Below are positions 1-7,219 of a stretch of DNA of 10,355 nt, one piece after another. The DNA is from Prolixibacteraceae bacterium. GTDB lineage: Bacteria; Bacteroidota; Bacteroidia; Bacteroidales; Prolixibacteraceae. The position numbers and the translations under genes were made by a program. Below the pieces are notes generated by a model. It worked only from the letters and a program-made list of their open reading frames with translations. It ran no database searches and was not told the origin of the DNA. Where the stretch lies: the NCBI GenBank assembly GCA_003450125.1, contig DMFR01000007.1, forward strand, positions 2,435-12,789, in the 5' to 3' direction. Position 1 is the first letter of the stretch. Each line of letters starts with the position of its first letter.

Positions 1-252
1 GTGGGTGTTTTTATTCGCTACTTCACCCAATTGATCCTTCTTCCTGATCTCGACACGGCTACAAAAAAACGCTATGTCCTCTTCTTTAAACACAATGCAG
101 AAACACTTTGGAGAATGGGAACCAACAAACAACTAATTTTGTATGACACCTATTGGAAAACCAAACCAGGAAGTACCAGTGAATTGACTACCCAAACCAG
201 CGGCGCCACGCTCATTGAAGCTGCAGCCCTTTTGAATAAAGAAGGTTTGTAA
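1..252 (+). CDS. GH76 endo-alpha-1,6-mannanase, C-terminal end only (5' part outside window)
   Basis: The open frame enters from the left edge and stops at TAA 250-252, leaving 83 residues of a C-terminus. The pattern FIRYFTQL, then a run ending in FFKHNAETLW, then a late QTSGATLIEAAALLN helix, fits the last helices of the GH76 (alpha/alpha)6 barrel, where an F-x-R-Y segment, an N-A-x-x-x-W segment and a closing Q-x-S-A helix are usual. GH76 enzymes are endo-acting alpha-1,6-mannanases that cut the backbone of yeast mannan. The catalytic Asp pair lies upstream and cannot be checked. The GTG at position 1 is an internal Val codon, not a start. The next genes (GH92, GH125) are the usual partners of GH76, which supports the call. 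The family assignment rests on a short segment, so it is probable rather than certain. Confidence 0.75.
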   Translation: MGVFIRYFTQLILLPDLDTATKKRYVLFFKHNAETLWRMGTNKQLILYDTYWKTKPGSTSELTTQTSGATLIEAAALLNKEGL

Positions 253-271
253 ATGATTGATAGATGGTTGT

Positions 272-440
272 GAGGTTGAAGGGTTAAAGGGTTAAATGGT
301 TAAATTTCTTTTTAGTACCAAGGCTAGAATCAAGATTCCAGTATCTCTTAGCATAAAATTAAACGCAAATACAAATAAATTTAACCCTTAACCATCCAAC
401 TATTTAACCATTCAACCCTTAACCATAAAACCCTTTAACC
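272..440. repeat. TTAACC-type repeat arrays in inverted orientation, abutting the GH92 start codon
   Basis: A left array at 272-306 (GGTTGAAGGGTTAAAGGG and continuing) is the reverse complement, imperfectly, of a longer right array at 378-440 built from units such as TTTAACC, CTTAACC and ATTCAACC. The spacer at 307-377 is unlike the arrays. The last unit runs directly into the GH92 ATG (TTTAACCATG), so the whole translation-initiation zone is repeat sequence and there is no Shine-Dalgarno motif. The arrays could fold on each other in the transcript. This looks like a spreading or slippage-prone intergenic repeat; a regulatory role is only a possibility. Confidence 0.7.
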
Positions 441-2567
441 ATGAAAATAAAAATTATTACCCTTGCTTTATTTCTAGCTGTTACGTGCTCTTTACATGCC
501 CAAAAACAGCTGACTAAATATGTAAATCCATTCTTAGGCACCGCTACTTTGTGGGACAGTATCGACATTGGCTATAAGCCTACACACAGAACCTGGGGTG
601 CAGAAGTCTTTCCGGGATCATCACTCCCGAACGCCATGGTTCAGCTGAGTCCTCTTACACAGTTCCACAGCGGCTCGGGTTATCAATACGAAGATACCGT
701 CATCTATGCTTTTATCCATACCAGCAAAGGACATTGGAACCTTTGTCACATTCCTTTATTGCCGGCAACGGGTCCTATTTCGCCCGACAACTTCGGTTCC
801 GCATACAGTCATAAAAACGAATCAGCGCATCCGGGCTATTACCAGGTCTATCTTGAACGCTATGGGGTCAATGCTGAATTAACATCCACCTTGCGGTGTG
901 CATTTCATAAATATACGTTTAAGGAGGGGCAAAGTAAAAAACTGATTGCCAATCTGGCCCAATCCAATGAACAGGTCAGGAGTTGGGAAATCAACCAGGA
1001 AGGCGAACATGTATTCAAAGGCTTTCAGCAAGCAGGAGAAAAAATGTATTTCTACGCATTGGCCAATCATCAAATACGAAATATAGAATCGCTAAAAAAA
1101 GAGACCAAAGAGATATCGGTCGTTAATTTTATGGATTCACCTAAACCATTGGAAATACAAATAGGTTTTTCATTTGTAAGCATCGCCAATGCAAAAGAGA
1201 ACCTGGAGAAAGAAATGCTTGGTAAAAGTTTTCAGCAAGTGAGGAATGAGGCGACAAAGACTTGGGAAGCTTTGTTGTCAAAAATCACCGTATCAGGGGG
1301 TACCGAAAGACAAAAAGGAATTTTCTATTCTACGCTTTACCGGTCATTCCTTTGGCCTGCTTTGCGAAGTGATATCAATGGCGACTTTACCGACCTGAAA
1401 GGCAATGTTGTCAATAAGGGCTTTAATTATTACACCGAGCCATCGTTGTGGGACGATTACCGCAATAAGCTGGTTTTACTGGGAATGTTGTCTCCCAAAG
1501 TAACCGTCGATGTGATTAAATCGCTGATCGACAAGGGTGAGAAAACAGGGTTTATGCCGACGTTTTTTCATGGCGACCATGCAGCTCCCTTTATTGCCGG
1601 AACTTACCTGAGAGGAATACGAGGCTTTGATGTAAAAAGCGCCTACAATCTACTGTTGCGCAATGCTACGCTCGAAAATAAGAGCAGACCCCGAATCATG
1701 GAATACATAGAGAAAGGATACATATCAGAGCCAGATCTTGCAAATCCTACACTTGAAACTGTGGCTGCCGCAGGTGTTACCAAAACACTCGAATATGCTT
1801 ACGATGATTATGCCGTAGCCTTATTGTCAAAGGAGTTGGGCGATACAGACAATTACAACAAGCTGATGAAACGCACCGGGAATTATAAAAATATGTTCGA
1901 CTCATCTACTGGCCTGATGCGGGGTAAATTAGCCAATGGAGAATGGATTAAGAATTTCGATCCAACGTCTATCTATTATGAGTATATGTATCGTGAGGCC
2001 AATGCCTGGCAATCTTCATTTTTTGCCCCTCACGATGTAAAAGGATTAATCGGTCTCTACAAGAGTCCAATTGATTTTGAAAAGAAACTGGATGATCTTT
2101 TTTCAATTCCATATAAAGGAGCAGAAGCTTATAACATTTCCGGATTTATCGGACAATATTGTCACGGGAATCAGCCCGATCATAGCTTCCCATGGTTATA
2201 TTATTTTGTTGGCAAACAGGAAAAATCGCAGATGTTGCTCGATAGCATCATGAATCATTTTTATGACATGGGCAAAGATCATCTGGCTTATGCCGGAATG
2301 GATGATGCCGGTGAGAATTCTTCCTGGTATGTATTTACAGCCATTGGCTTGTATACATTCTCGCCTGCCGATCCGAATTATATTGTTTCAGTTCCTCTGT
2401 TTGATCAAGTAGATTTTAAGCTGGGAGATAAGAATTTTACAATTATTAAAAAGAATTCTGGAAAGAAAATCAGCAACATTACCTACGACAATCAAAAGTT
2501 AGAGGGATATTTCGTACCTTATGCCGAATTAATAAAGGGGAAGAAATTGGTCATCACTACCCAGTAA
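441..2567 (+). CDS. GH92 alpha-mannosidase, secreted
   Basis: This 708-residue exo-alpha-mannosidase of family GH92 belongs to a calcium-dependent, inverting family that releases mannose from side chains of mannan or N-glycans. Residues 1-20 form a Sec signal peptide (K2/K4, hydrophobic core, probable cut after SLHA). The N-terminal beta-domain shows YVNPFLGT, FPGSSLPNAMVQLSP and HKNESAHPGYY (124-134). The C-terminal barrel shows EANAWQ (E519, expected general acid), HGNQPDH (575-581) and MDDAGENSSWYVF (D621, D622, expected base region). Two things are odd. The family motif near HTHLSGTG is replaced by IHTSKGHWNLCHIPLLP, and the C-terminus stops at KLVITTQ, slightly before the usual Met-Gly ending. 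H575 is followed by Gly; I recall a His-Glu pair in alpha-1,2-specific members, so linkage specificity may differ. The chosen ATG gives a clean signal peptide. The gene lies 188 bases after GH76, with repeats between. Confidence 0.92.
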   Translation: MKIKIITLALFLAVTCSLHAQKQLTKYVNPFLGTATLWDSIDIGYKPTHRTWGAEVFPGSSLPNAMVQLSPLTQFHSGSGYQYEDTVIYAFIHTSKGHWNLCHIPLLPATGPISPDNFGSAYSHKNESAHPGYYQVYLERYGVNAELTSTLRCAFHKYTFKEGQSKKLIANLAQSNEQVRSWEINQEGEHVFKGFQQAGEKMYFYALANHQIRNIESLKKETKEISVVNFMDSPKPLEIQIGFSFVSIANAKENLEKEMLGKSFQQVRNEATKTWEALLSKITVSGGTERQKGIFYSTLYRSFLWPALRSDINGDFTDLKGNVVNKGFNYYTEPSLWDDYRNKLVLLGMLSPKVTVDVIKSLIDKGEKTGFMPTFFHGDHAAPFIAGTYLRGIRGFDVKSAYNLLLRNATLENKSRPRIMEYIEKGYISEPDLANPTLETVAAAGVTKTLEYAYDDYAVALLSKELGDTDNYNKLMKRTGNYKNMFDSSTGLMRGKLANGEWIKNFDPTSIYYEYMYREANAWQSSFFAPHDVKGLIGLYKSPIDFEKKLDDLFSIPYKGAEAYNISGFIGQYCHGNQPDHSFPWLYYFVGKQEKSQMLLDSIMNHFYDMGKDHLAYAGMDDAGENSSWYVFTAIGLYTFSPADPNYIVSVPLFDQVDFKLGDKNFTIIKKNSGKKISNITYDNQKLEGYFVPYAELIKGKKLVITTQ

Positions 2568-2641
2568 AATGGAGACAGGAGAAAGGGAGAAGATGTGAAA
2601 TGAGAAAAATTCAATGCTTCATTATGCTTTTTTTGTCTCTG

Positions 2642-2649
2642 TATCTTTG
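2642..2649 (+). promoter_or_regulatory. Possible Bacteroidota -7 box upstream of the GtaA-like gene
   Basis: TATCTTTG matches the Bacteroidota -7 consensus TAnnTTTG exactly. It lies in the gap after GH92 and would give a leader of about 145 bases before the ATG at 2802. I see no matching TTG/TTTG -33 element 19-21 bases upstream, and an 8-base motif with two free positions occurs by chance, so support is weak. Confidence 0.25.
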
Positions 2650-2708
2650 TGATAAAATTTATATAATGGGTTTTCTTAGAGGAAACTTGTAACCATATAT
2701 AATCAGCC

Positions 2709-2777
2709 AATTCGTGTAATTCCTGCCCGCCATTGAAGTAGCATCAAGGCAGGCGGGCGTCTAAATTCGTGTAATTC
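2709..2777. repeat. 14-bp direct repeats flanking a GC-rich hairpin
   Basis: AATTCGTGTAATTC occurs at 2709-2722 and again, identically, at 2764-2777. The 41 bases between them are much more GC-rich than the surroundings and can form a hairpin: GCCCGCC (2725-2731) pairs with GGCGGGC (2752-2758), with a smaller TTGA/TCAA pairing (2733-2736 with 2744-2747) inside. The layout resembles a small palindromic element inserted with duplication of its target, or two units of an AATTCGTG-type interspersed repeat. It ends 24 bases before the next start codon. Confidence 0.7.
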
Positions 2778-2801
2778 GTTTTAACTAAACTATAACATCA
2801 A

Positions 2802-5306
2802 ATGCGCAAATTAATCCTTAATCACTGTTTGGTCTTCCTAATTGCAGGAAGTACGCTGTTTGGTTGTACACAAGCGGCGAAAACAACTTTCCGGACGACC
2901 ACCACCGAGCTTCGTGCCCCAGCCTTTCCATTGGTTACCATCGATCCATATACCAGCGCCTGGTCGGAAACCAACCAATTGTTCGATAGTCCGGTTCGGC
3001 ATTGGACTGGGAAAACACATTCACTCATTGGAGCCCTTCGCGTTGACGGTCAGGTGTACCGATTTTTGGGCAAGGAAGACATTCCGTTAAAAACCCTGTT
3101 GTCAATGGCCAATGAAGGAGCCTGGGAAGGTAAATTTATGAATATTACACCTTCTAAAGGATGGGAGCAAAATGGGTACAACGACAGCAAGTGGTCAACA
3201 GGAAGAGGCGCTTTTGGGTCTCCTGGTATGGAGTCAATAGGTACACGTTGGGACACAAAGGAAATCTGGATACGCCGTGAATTTACTCTCCCGGAAATTG
3301 CCCCCGGATCCAATCTTTACCTTATTTATTCGCATGATGACGACTTTGAACTTTACCTCAATGGTAAGGAAATTGTCCGTACCGGAAACAGTGCAAAAAG
3401 TAATATTTTGCTGAAGATCGATTCTGGATTACTCAAAGCCGATGGTAAAAACATCCTTGCGGCACATTGCCTGGACCGTGGTGGATTAGCCTATGTTGAT
3501 TTCGGTATTTATGCAGAAAGTGACCATAAAGAGGTATTTGTCCAAACAGCCGTCCAGAAGAGTGCAGCCCTTACTGCAACACAAACGCATTACAGTTTTA
3601 CCTGCGGACCGGTTGATCTGAACCTTCAGTTTGTATCACCGCTGCTACCCGATGATCTGAACTTGCTCTCACGCCCTGTGAATTACATCAACTATGAAGT
3701 GAAAGCCAATGATGGTGCAAAGCATGATGTGCAGATTTATTTCGAGACCACTCCTGAATGGGCCGTCAATGAACTTAGTCAAGAGGTCCAGGTTACCAAA
3801 GGTGAAACGGGCAGTATTAGTTTTATAAAAGCCGGAACAACTGAGCAGTCCGTTCTGAAAAAGAAAGGCGACAACGTGCGCATTGATTGGGGTTACATTT
3901 ACCTGGCGACTAAAAAGAATGAAGCCGGTTCTGTTGGAATGGGCAATTATTTTACGTCTAAGGAAGCCTTTGCAAAATCAGGAAAGATCCCTACAGGTGA
4001 AGATAAAATGATCACCAAGATGAATCAGTCGATGCCTGCCATGACTTGCATAGAAAACCTTGGAAGCGTTTCATCCGGTTCAAGCAATGGATATATCATG
4101 GTTGGCTATGATGATTTGGAATCCATCCAGTATTTCGGCACCAATTTGAAAGCCTGGTGGACCAACGGTGGAAAAGTTACTATGATGGATGCTTTGAAAT
4201 TGTCATCAGATCAACATGACCAAGTGATGGAACGCTGCAACAGTTTCGACAACCAGCTTTGGAAAGAAACACTCGAAGCTGGAGGTAAAGATTACGCTGA
4301 CCTCTGTGTGCTGGCTTTCCGTCAGTCGATTGCAGCCCACAAGCTGACAAAAGATACCTTGGGCAACATTTTGTTTCTGTCGAAAGAAAACTTCAGCAAT
4401 GGGTCTATCGGGACTGTGGATATAACGTATCCATCAGCTCCACTTTTCCTGAAATACAATCCGGATTTGCTGAAGGGGATGATGAACCCGATTTTCTATT
4501 TCTCAGAAAGCGGGAAATGGACCAAACCTTTTGCTGCACATGATGTGGGCACTTATCCATTGGCCAATGGACAGACTTATGGAGGTGACATGCCCGTTGA
4601 AGAATGCGGGAATATGGTCATTCTCACGGCAGCAATTGCCCAAATGGAAGGCAATGCCGATTATGCCTCCAAACATTGGGAGGTGCTGACAGCATGGTCG
4701 AACTACCTGCTGGAAAATGGCCTTAACCCGGAAAACCAACTTTGTACCGATGACTTTGCCGGACACTTTGCCCACAATGTAAATCTGTCGGTCAAAGCGA
4801 TCATAGGGATTGCCAGCTATGGAAAATTAGCCGCCATGCTCGGTAAACCAGAGGAAGCAGAAAAATATACTTCGAAAGCCAAAGAGATGACAGCCAAATG
4901 GGTGGCTATGGCCAAAGACGGAGATCATTACCGCCTGACTTTTGACAAACCTGGAACATGGAGTCAGAAATACAACTTGGTATGGGACAAACTGCTGGGC
5001 TTGAATATATTCCCCAAAGAAGTAGCGCAAACAGAAATCGCTTATTACCTGACCAAACAAAACCAGTATGGATTGCCCCTTGACAACCGTCGAACTTACA
5101 CCAAGGCCGACTGGATTGTATGGACAGCCACCCTGGCCGAGGATCAGCAGACCTTTGAAAAATTCATCGCTCCTATACATGCTTTTGCAACCCAAACCTC
5201 CAGCCGGGTTCCATTGACCGATTGGTATGAAACTACGGATGCCGCCCAGGTTGGATTTCAGGCACGTTCGGTTGTAGGTGGATTCTTCATTAAGGTACTG
5301 AAATAA
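2802..5306 (+). CDS. Glutaminase A-like lipoprotein (DUF4964/DUF5127/DUF4965/DUF1793 architecture)
   Basis: This 834-residue protein has a lipoprotein signal (LFGC, Cys22 as lipidated residue), so it is probably anchored in a membrane. The domain order by recognition is: an N-terminal DUF4964-like part (about 35-100, with PLVTIDPYTSAWS and VRHWTGK); an inserted jelly-roll, carbohydrate-binding-like domain (about 108-242, with WIRREFTLP and DDDFELYLNG); DUF5127 (about 245-480); DUF4965 (about 486-660, with AAHDVGTYPLANG and MPVEECGNM at 597-605); and a DUF1793-type C-terminus (with DDFAGHFAHNVNLSVKA and LPLTDWYETTDA-like VPLTDWYETT). The last two form a six-hairpin barrel like many glycosidases. 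The family is named after fungal glutaminase A, but that activity is not established for bacterial members. The sugar-binding-like insert and the position between GH92 and GH125 suggest a role on mannose-rich glycans, which is inference. E600/E601 are candidate active-site acids. The reading frame is intact. Confidence 0.85.
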   Translation: MRKLILNHCLVFLIAGSTLFGCTQAAKTTFRTTTTELRAPAFPLVTIDPYTSAWSETNQLFDSPVRHWTGKTHSLIGALRVDGQVYRFLGKEDIPLKTLLSMANEGAWEGKFMNITPSKGWEQNGYNDSKWSTGRGAFGSPGMESIGTRWDTKEIWIRREFTLPEIAPGSNLYLIYSHDDDFELYLNGKEIVRTGNSAKSNILLKIDSGLLKADGKNILAAHCLDRGGLAYVDFGIYAESDHKEVFVQTAVQKSAALTATQTHYSFTCGPVDLNLQFVSPLLPDDLNLLSRPVNYINYEVKANDGAKHDVQIYFETTPEWAVNELSQEVQVTKGETGSISFIKAGTTEQSVLKKKGDNVRIDWGYIYLATKKNEAGSVGMGNYFTSKEAFAKSGKIPTGEDKMITKMNQSMPAMTCIENLGSVSSGSSNGYIMVGYDDLESIQYFGTNLKAWWTNGGKVTMMDALKLSSDQHDQVMERCNSFDNQLWKETLEAGGKDYADLCVLAFRQSIAAHKLTKDTLGNILFLSKENFSNGSIGTVDITYPSAPLFLKYNPDLLKGMMNPIFYFSESGKWTKPFAAHDVGTYPLANGQTYGGDMPVEECGNMVILTAAIAQMEGNADYASKHWEVLTAWSNYLLENGLNPENQLCTDDFAGHFAHNVNLSVKAIIGIASYGKLAAMLGKPEEAEKYTSKAKEMTAKWVAMAKDGDHYRLTFDKPGTWSQKYNLVWDKLLGLNIFPKEVAQTEIAYYLTKQNQYGLPLDNRRTYTKADWIVWTATLAEDQQTFEKFIAPIHAFATQTSSRVPLTDWYETTDAAQVGFQARSVVGGFFIKVLK

Positions 5307-5316
5307 AAGATAGCTA

Positions 5317-5378
5317 CAAGTTTCAAGTTCCAGGTTTCAAGTTCCAAGTAGCCTACCGAACCTGGAACCTGAAACTTG
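5317..5378. repeat. Stem-loop of TTTCAAGTTCC-type repeat, 10 bases after the lipoprotein gene
   Basis: The segment 5317-5337 (starting CAAGTTTCAAGTTCCAGG) is the reverse complement of 5358-5378 (ending CCTGAAACTTG), with one clear mismatch and a one-base offset near the loop. The stem is about 20 bp with a 20-base loop that itself repeats the TTTCAAGTTCC unit. No T-run follows, so it is not a classical intrinsic terminator, although it could stall transcription or protect a 3' end. It looks like a dispersed intergenic repeat. Confidence 0.7.
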
Positions 5379-5385
5379 AGCCCAT

Positions 5386-5617
5386 TCCGAAAAGTAGATT
5401 GAAGACCCTGAAAGGGTCAAATTTGGATAACCGTGGGTGAAACCCACGGAAGATCAGATAAATGGGTCGCAACCCTGAAAGGGTTGAACTTTTACTTAAC
5501 TCATATTCAACCCTTTCAGGGTTGCTGAGTCAATACTTGTGCTTCCCGTGGGTTTCACCCCCGGTTATTCCGATTCAGTCCTTTCAGGACTATTTTAAAG
5601 CATTCCGACTTTTCGGA
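5386..5617. repeat. Large composite inverted repeat made of nested short palindromes (MITE/REP-like)
   Basis: Each arm carries the same three small palindromes in mirrored order. Left arm: GACCCTGAAAGGGTC (5404-5418), CCGTGGGTGAAACCCACGG (5431-5449), CAACCCTGAAAGGGTTG (5470-5486). Right arm: CAACCCTTTCAGGGTTG (5508-5524), CCGTGGGTTTCACCCCCGG (5546-5564), AGTCCTTTCAGGACT (5577-5591). The coordinate pairs sum to about 10995, so the arms align almost without gaps around a centre near 5497. An outer TCCGAAAAGT/ACTTTTCGGA pair (5386-5395 with 5608-5617) extends it. The 19-base outer-middle palindrome has compensating differences between the arms. No transposase is inside; the 74-codon open frame crossing it is not a gene. 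It occupies most of the gap between the lipoprotein and GH125 genes. Confidence 0.85.
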
Positions 5618-5641
5618 GTAGTCTCAAACTTTGAACCTTTA

Positions 5642-5711
5642 ACTTTAAATACTTTAGTTCACTTTAAATACTTTAGTTCACTTTAAATACTTTAGTTCAC
5701 TTTAAATACTT
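5642..5711 (+). repeat. 19-bp tandem repeat (about 3.7 copies) just upstream of GH125
   Basis: The unit ACTTTAAATACTTTAGTTC is repeated without change at 5642-5660, 5661-5679 and 5680-5698, followed by a partial copy at 5699-5711 that diverges after ACTTTAAATACTT. The array ends 12 bases before the GH125 ATG, so it lies where the promoter or leader must be. Perfect copies of short period are prone to gain or loss by slippage, which could change promoter spacing or leader length. No exact TAnnTTTG box is seen in or next to the array. Confidence 0.9.
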
Positions 5712-5723
5712 ATAACTTTTCCT

Positions 5724-7147
5724 ATGACAACACGACGAGATTTTATACGCACCAGCGGCTTAACGGTAGCCGCATTGGCCATTGCCGGAACAGGTAAACT
5801 GATGGCTTCATCAATGAATGAACTTAGCTATGTAAGCAAACGTCCTGCTCCCGACAAACGTAACTTTACCTCGGCAGCTGTAGAAAAGACCATTCAGCAA
5901 ACCAAGGCCAAACTGAAAGATCCCAAGCTGGCCTGGATGTTCGAAAACTGTTACCCCAATACACTGGATACCACCGTTCGATTCAAAATGGTTAACGGGA
6001 AACCTGATACTTTTGTCATTACTGGTGACATTGATGCCATGTGGCTGCGCGATTCATCGGCACAAGTATGGCCTTATCTGCCCCTGGCCAATGAAGATGA
6101 AAAACTAAAGTCATTACTGGCCGGAGTGATCAACCGACAGACTAAATGTATCCTGATTGATCCCTATGCCAACGCTTTTAATGAAGGACCTACCGGCAGC
6201 GAATGGATGACCGATGCCACGGAAATGAAACCTGAATTACACGAACGCAAATGGGAAGTCGACCCCTATGTTACACCGTGCGTCTGGCTTATCATTACTG
6301 GAAAACCACCGGCGACACAAAGGTATTTGACGCCGACTGGCAGAAAGCAGCCCAACTGATACACAAGACCTTTGCAGAACAACAGCGCAAGGAAAACCTT
6401 GGCCCTTATAAATTCCAACGCAAAACAGACCGGCAATTGGATACCGTTTCCAACGATGGCTATGGACAACCCCTCAAACCGGTGGGATTGATCAACTCCA
6501 CCTTCCGCCCTTCGGATGATGCAACCACCTATGGCTTTTTAATTCCTTCCAACTTATTTGCCGTAACCTCACTTCGGCAGTTGGCTGAAATCAGCAATAA
6601 GGTAACGGGCGATAAGGCTTTCGCGGAAAAATGCCTTGTGATGGCCAAGGAAGTAGAAGCCGCCATTAAGAAATATGCCATTGTAAATCATCCCAAACAC
6701 GGCAAAGTATATGCTTTTGAGGTAGATGGCTTTGGCAATTCTTCCTTAATGGACGATTCCAATGTACCGAGTCTACTGGCTTTGCCTTACCTGGGCTGTG
6801 TGGAGGTGAAGGATCCAATCTATCAAAACACCCGCAAATTGGTGTGGAGTACCGACAATCCTTATTTCTTTAAAGGCAAGGTGGCCGAAGGAATTGGCGG
6901 TCCACATGTAGGCTACGACATGGTTTGGCCCATGAGCATCATTATGCTTGCCATGACCAGCAGCAACGACCAAGAGATCGCATCGTGCCTGAAAACCTTG
7001 GTGGCTACCGATGCCGGCACCGGGTTTATGCACGAGACCTTTCATAAAGATGATGCCATGAAATTTACACGTTCCTGGTTTGCATGGGCCAATACCCTCT
7101 TTGGCGAACTGGTCCTGAAATTGGTTAAAACTGGGAAAATAGTTTAG
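5724..7147 (+). pseudogene. GH125 exo-alpha-1,6-mannosidase, interrupted by a single-base frameshift
   Basis: GH125 enzymes (former DUF1237) are inverting exo-alpha-1,6-mannosidases that trim mannan backbone fragments. The first frame (5724 onward) encodes a Tat-like signal (TRRDFIR, then a hydrophobic stretch) and the TGDIDAMWLRDSSAQVWPYL substrate-binding block (D102, D104, W107, R109, D110), and is correct up to D180. From there the homology continues in the -1 frame (LCYTVRLAYHYW onward) to the TAG at 7145-7147. The uncorrected first frame ends at TGA 6357-6359, giving 211 residues. Joined, the protein would be 474 residues, normal for the family. The second half keeps STFRPSDDA with D265 (expected acid), EGIGGPHVGYDMVWP and MHETF with E438 (expected base). 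Both sit 45 residues beyond D220 and E393 of the clostridial enzyme as I remember it, so no other lesion is apparent. It could be a true recent pseudogene, a sequencing error or, less likely, a slippage-expressed gene. Confidence 0.88.
6261..6268 (+). other. Frameshift site in GH125 (one C or T missing near a CCCC run)
   Basis: The sequence reads GAC CCC TAT in the first frame. The family expects Asp-Ser-Leu-Cys-Tyr here, which one extra base (for example GAC TCC CTA TGT) would restore. The run CCCC is at 6263-6266. A proline tRNA slipping back one base would still pair with CCC and then read CTA TGT, but there is no classical X-XXY-YYZ slippery heptamer and no obvious stimulatory structure that I can see. 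Confidence 0.85.
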
Positions 7148-7165
7148 TCATTTCAGAAGAATAAT

Positions 7166-7210
7166 AAACAGCGATATCCCTGACTGTCAATATCTGGATA
7201 TCACTGTTTT
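7166..7210 (+). terminator. Probable intrinsic terminator after GH125
   Basis: AAACAGCGATATCC (7166-7179) pairs with GGATATCACTGTTT (7196-7209), with a single C-A mispair, around a 16-base loop, and the 3' arm ends in TTTT (7207-7210). It begins 18 bases after the GH125 stop codon, as expected for the end of the mannan-gene transcript. Confidence 0.6.
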
Positions 7211-7219
7211 ATAAAAGTT

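Noticed and set aside
4827..5195. 122-codon minus-strand open frame
   Set aside because: It is antisense to the well-supported GtaA-like C-terminal domain, and the Cys/Phe-rich product looks like a reverse-frame shadow.
5462..5686. 74-codon plus-strand open frame
   Set aside because: It lies wholly within the composite inverted repeat and the 19-bp tandem repeat; the product is an artefact of repeat sequence, with no recognisable domain.
5642..5711. Tandem array considered as a CRISPR
   Set aside because: The units are contiguous with no spacers, and no cas gene is present; it is a simple minisatellite.
6261..6268. Programmed -1 frameshifting as the main explanation for split GH125
   Set aside because: There is no X-XXY-YYZ heptamer and no evident downstream pseudoknot or upstream Shine-Dalgarno-like stimulator, and GH125 genes are not known to me to use recoding; kept only as a minor alternative.
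6251..7147. Separate gene starting at ATG 6251
   Set aside because: The ATG overlaps the first GH125 frame, and its first residues before LCYTVRLAYHYW do not match the family; it is the 3' half of the frameshifted GH125 gene, not an independent gene.
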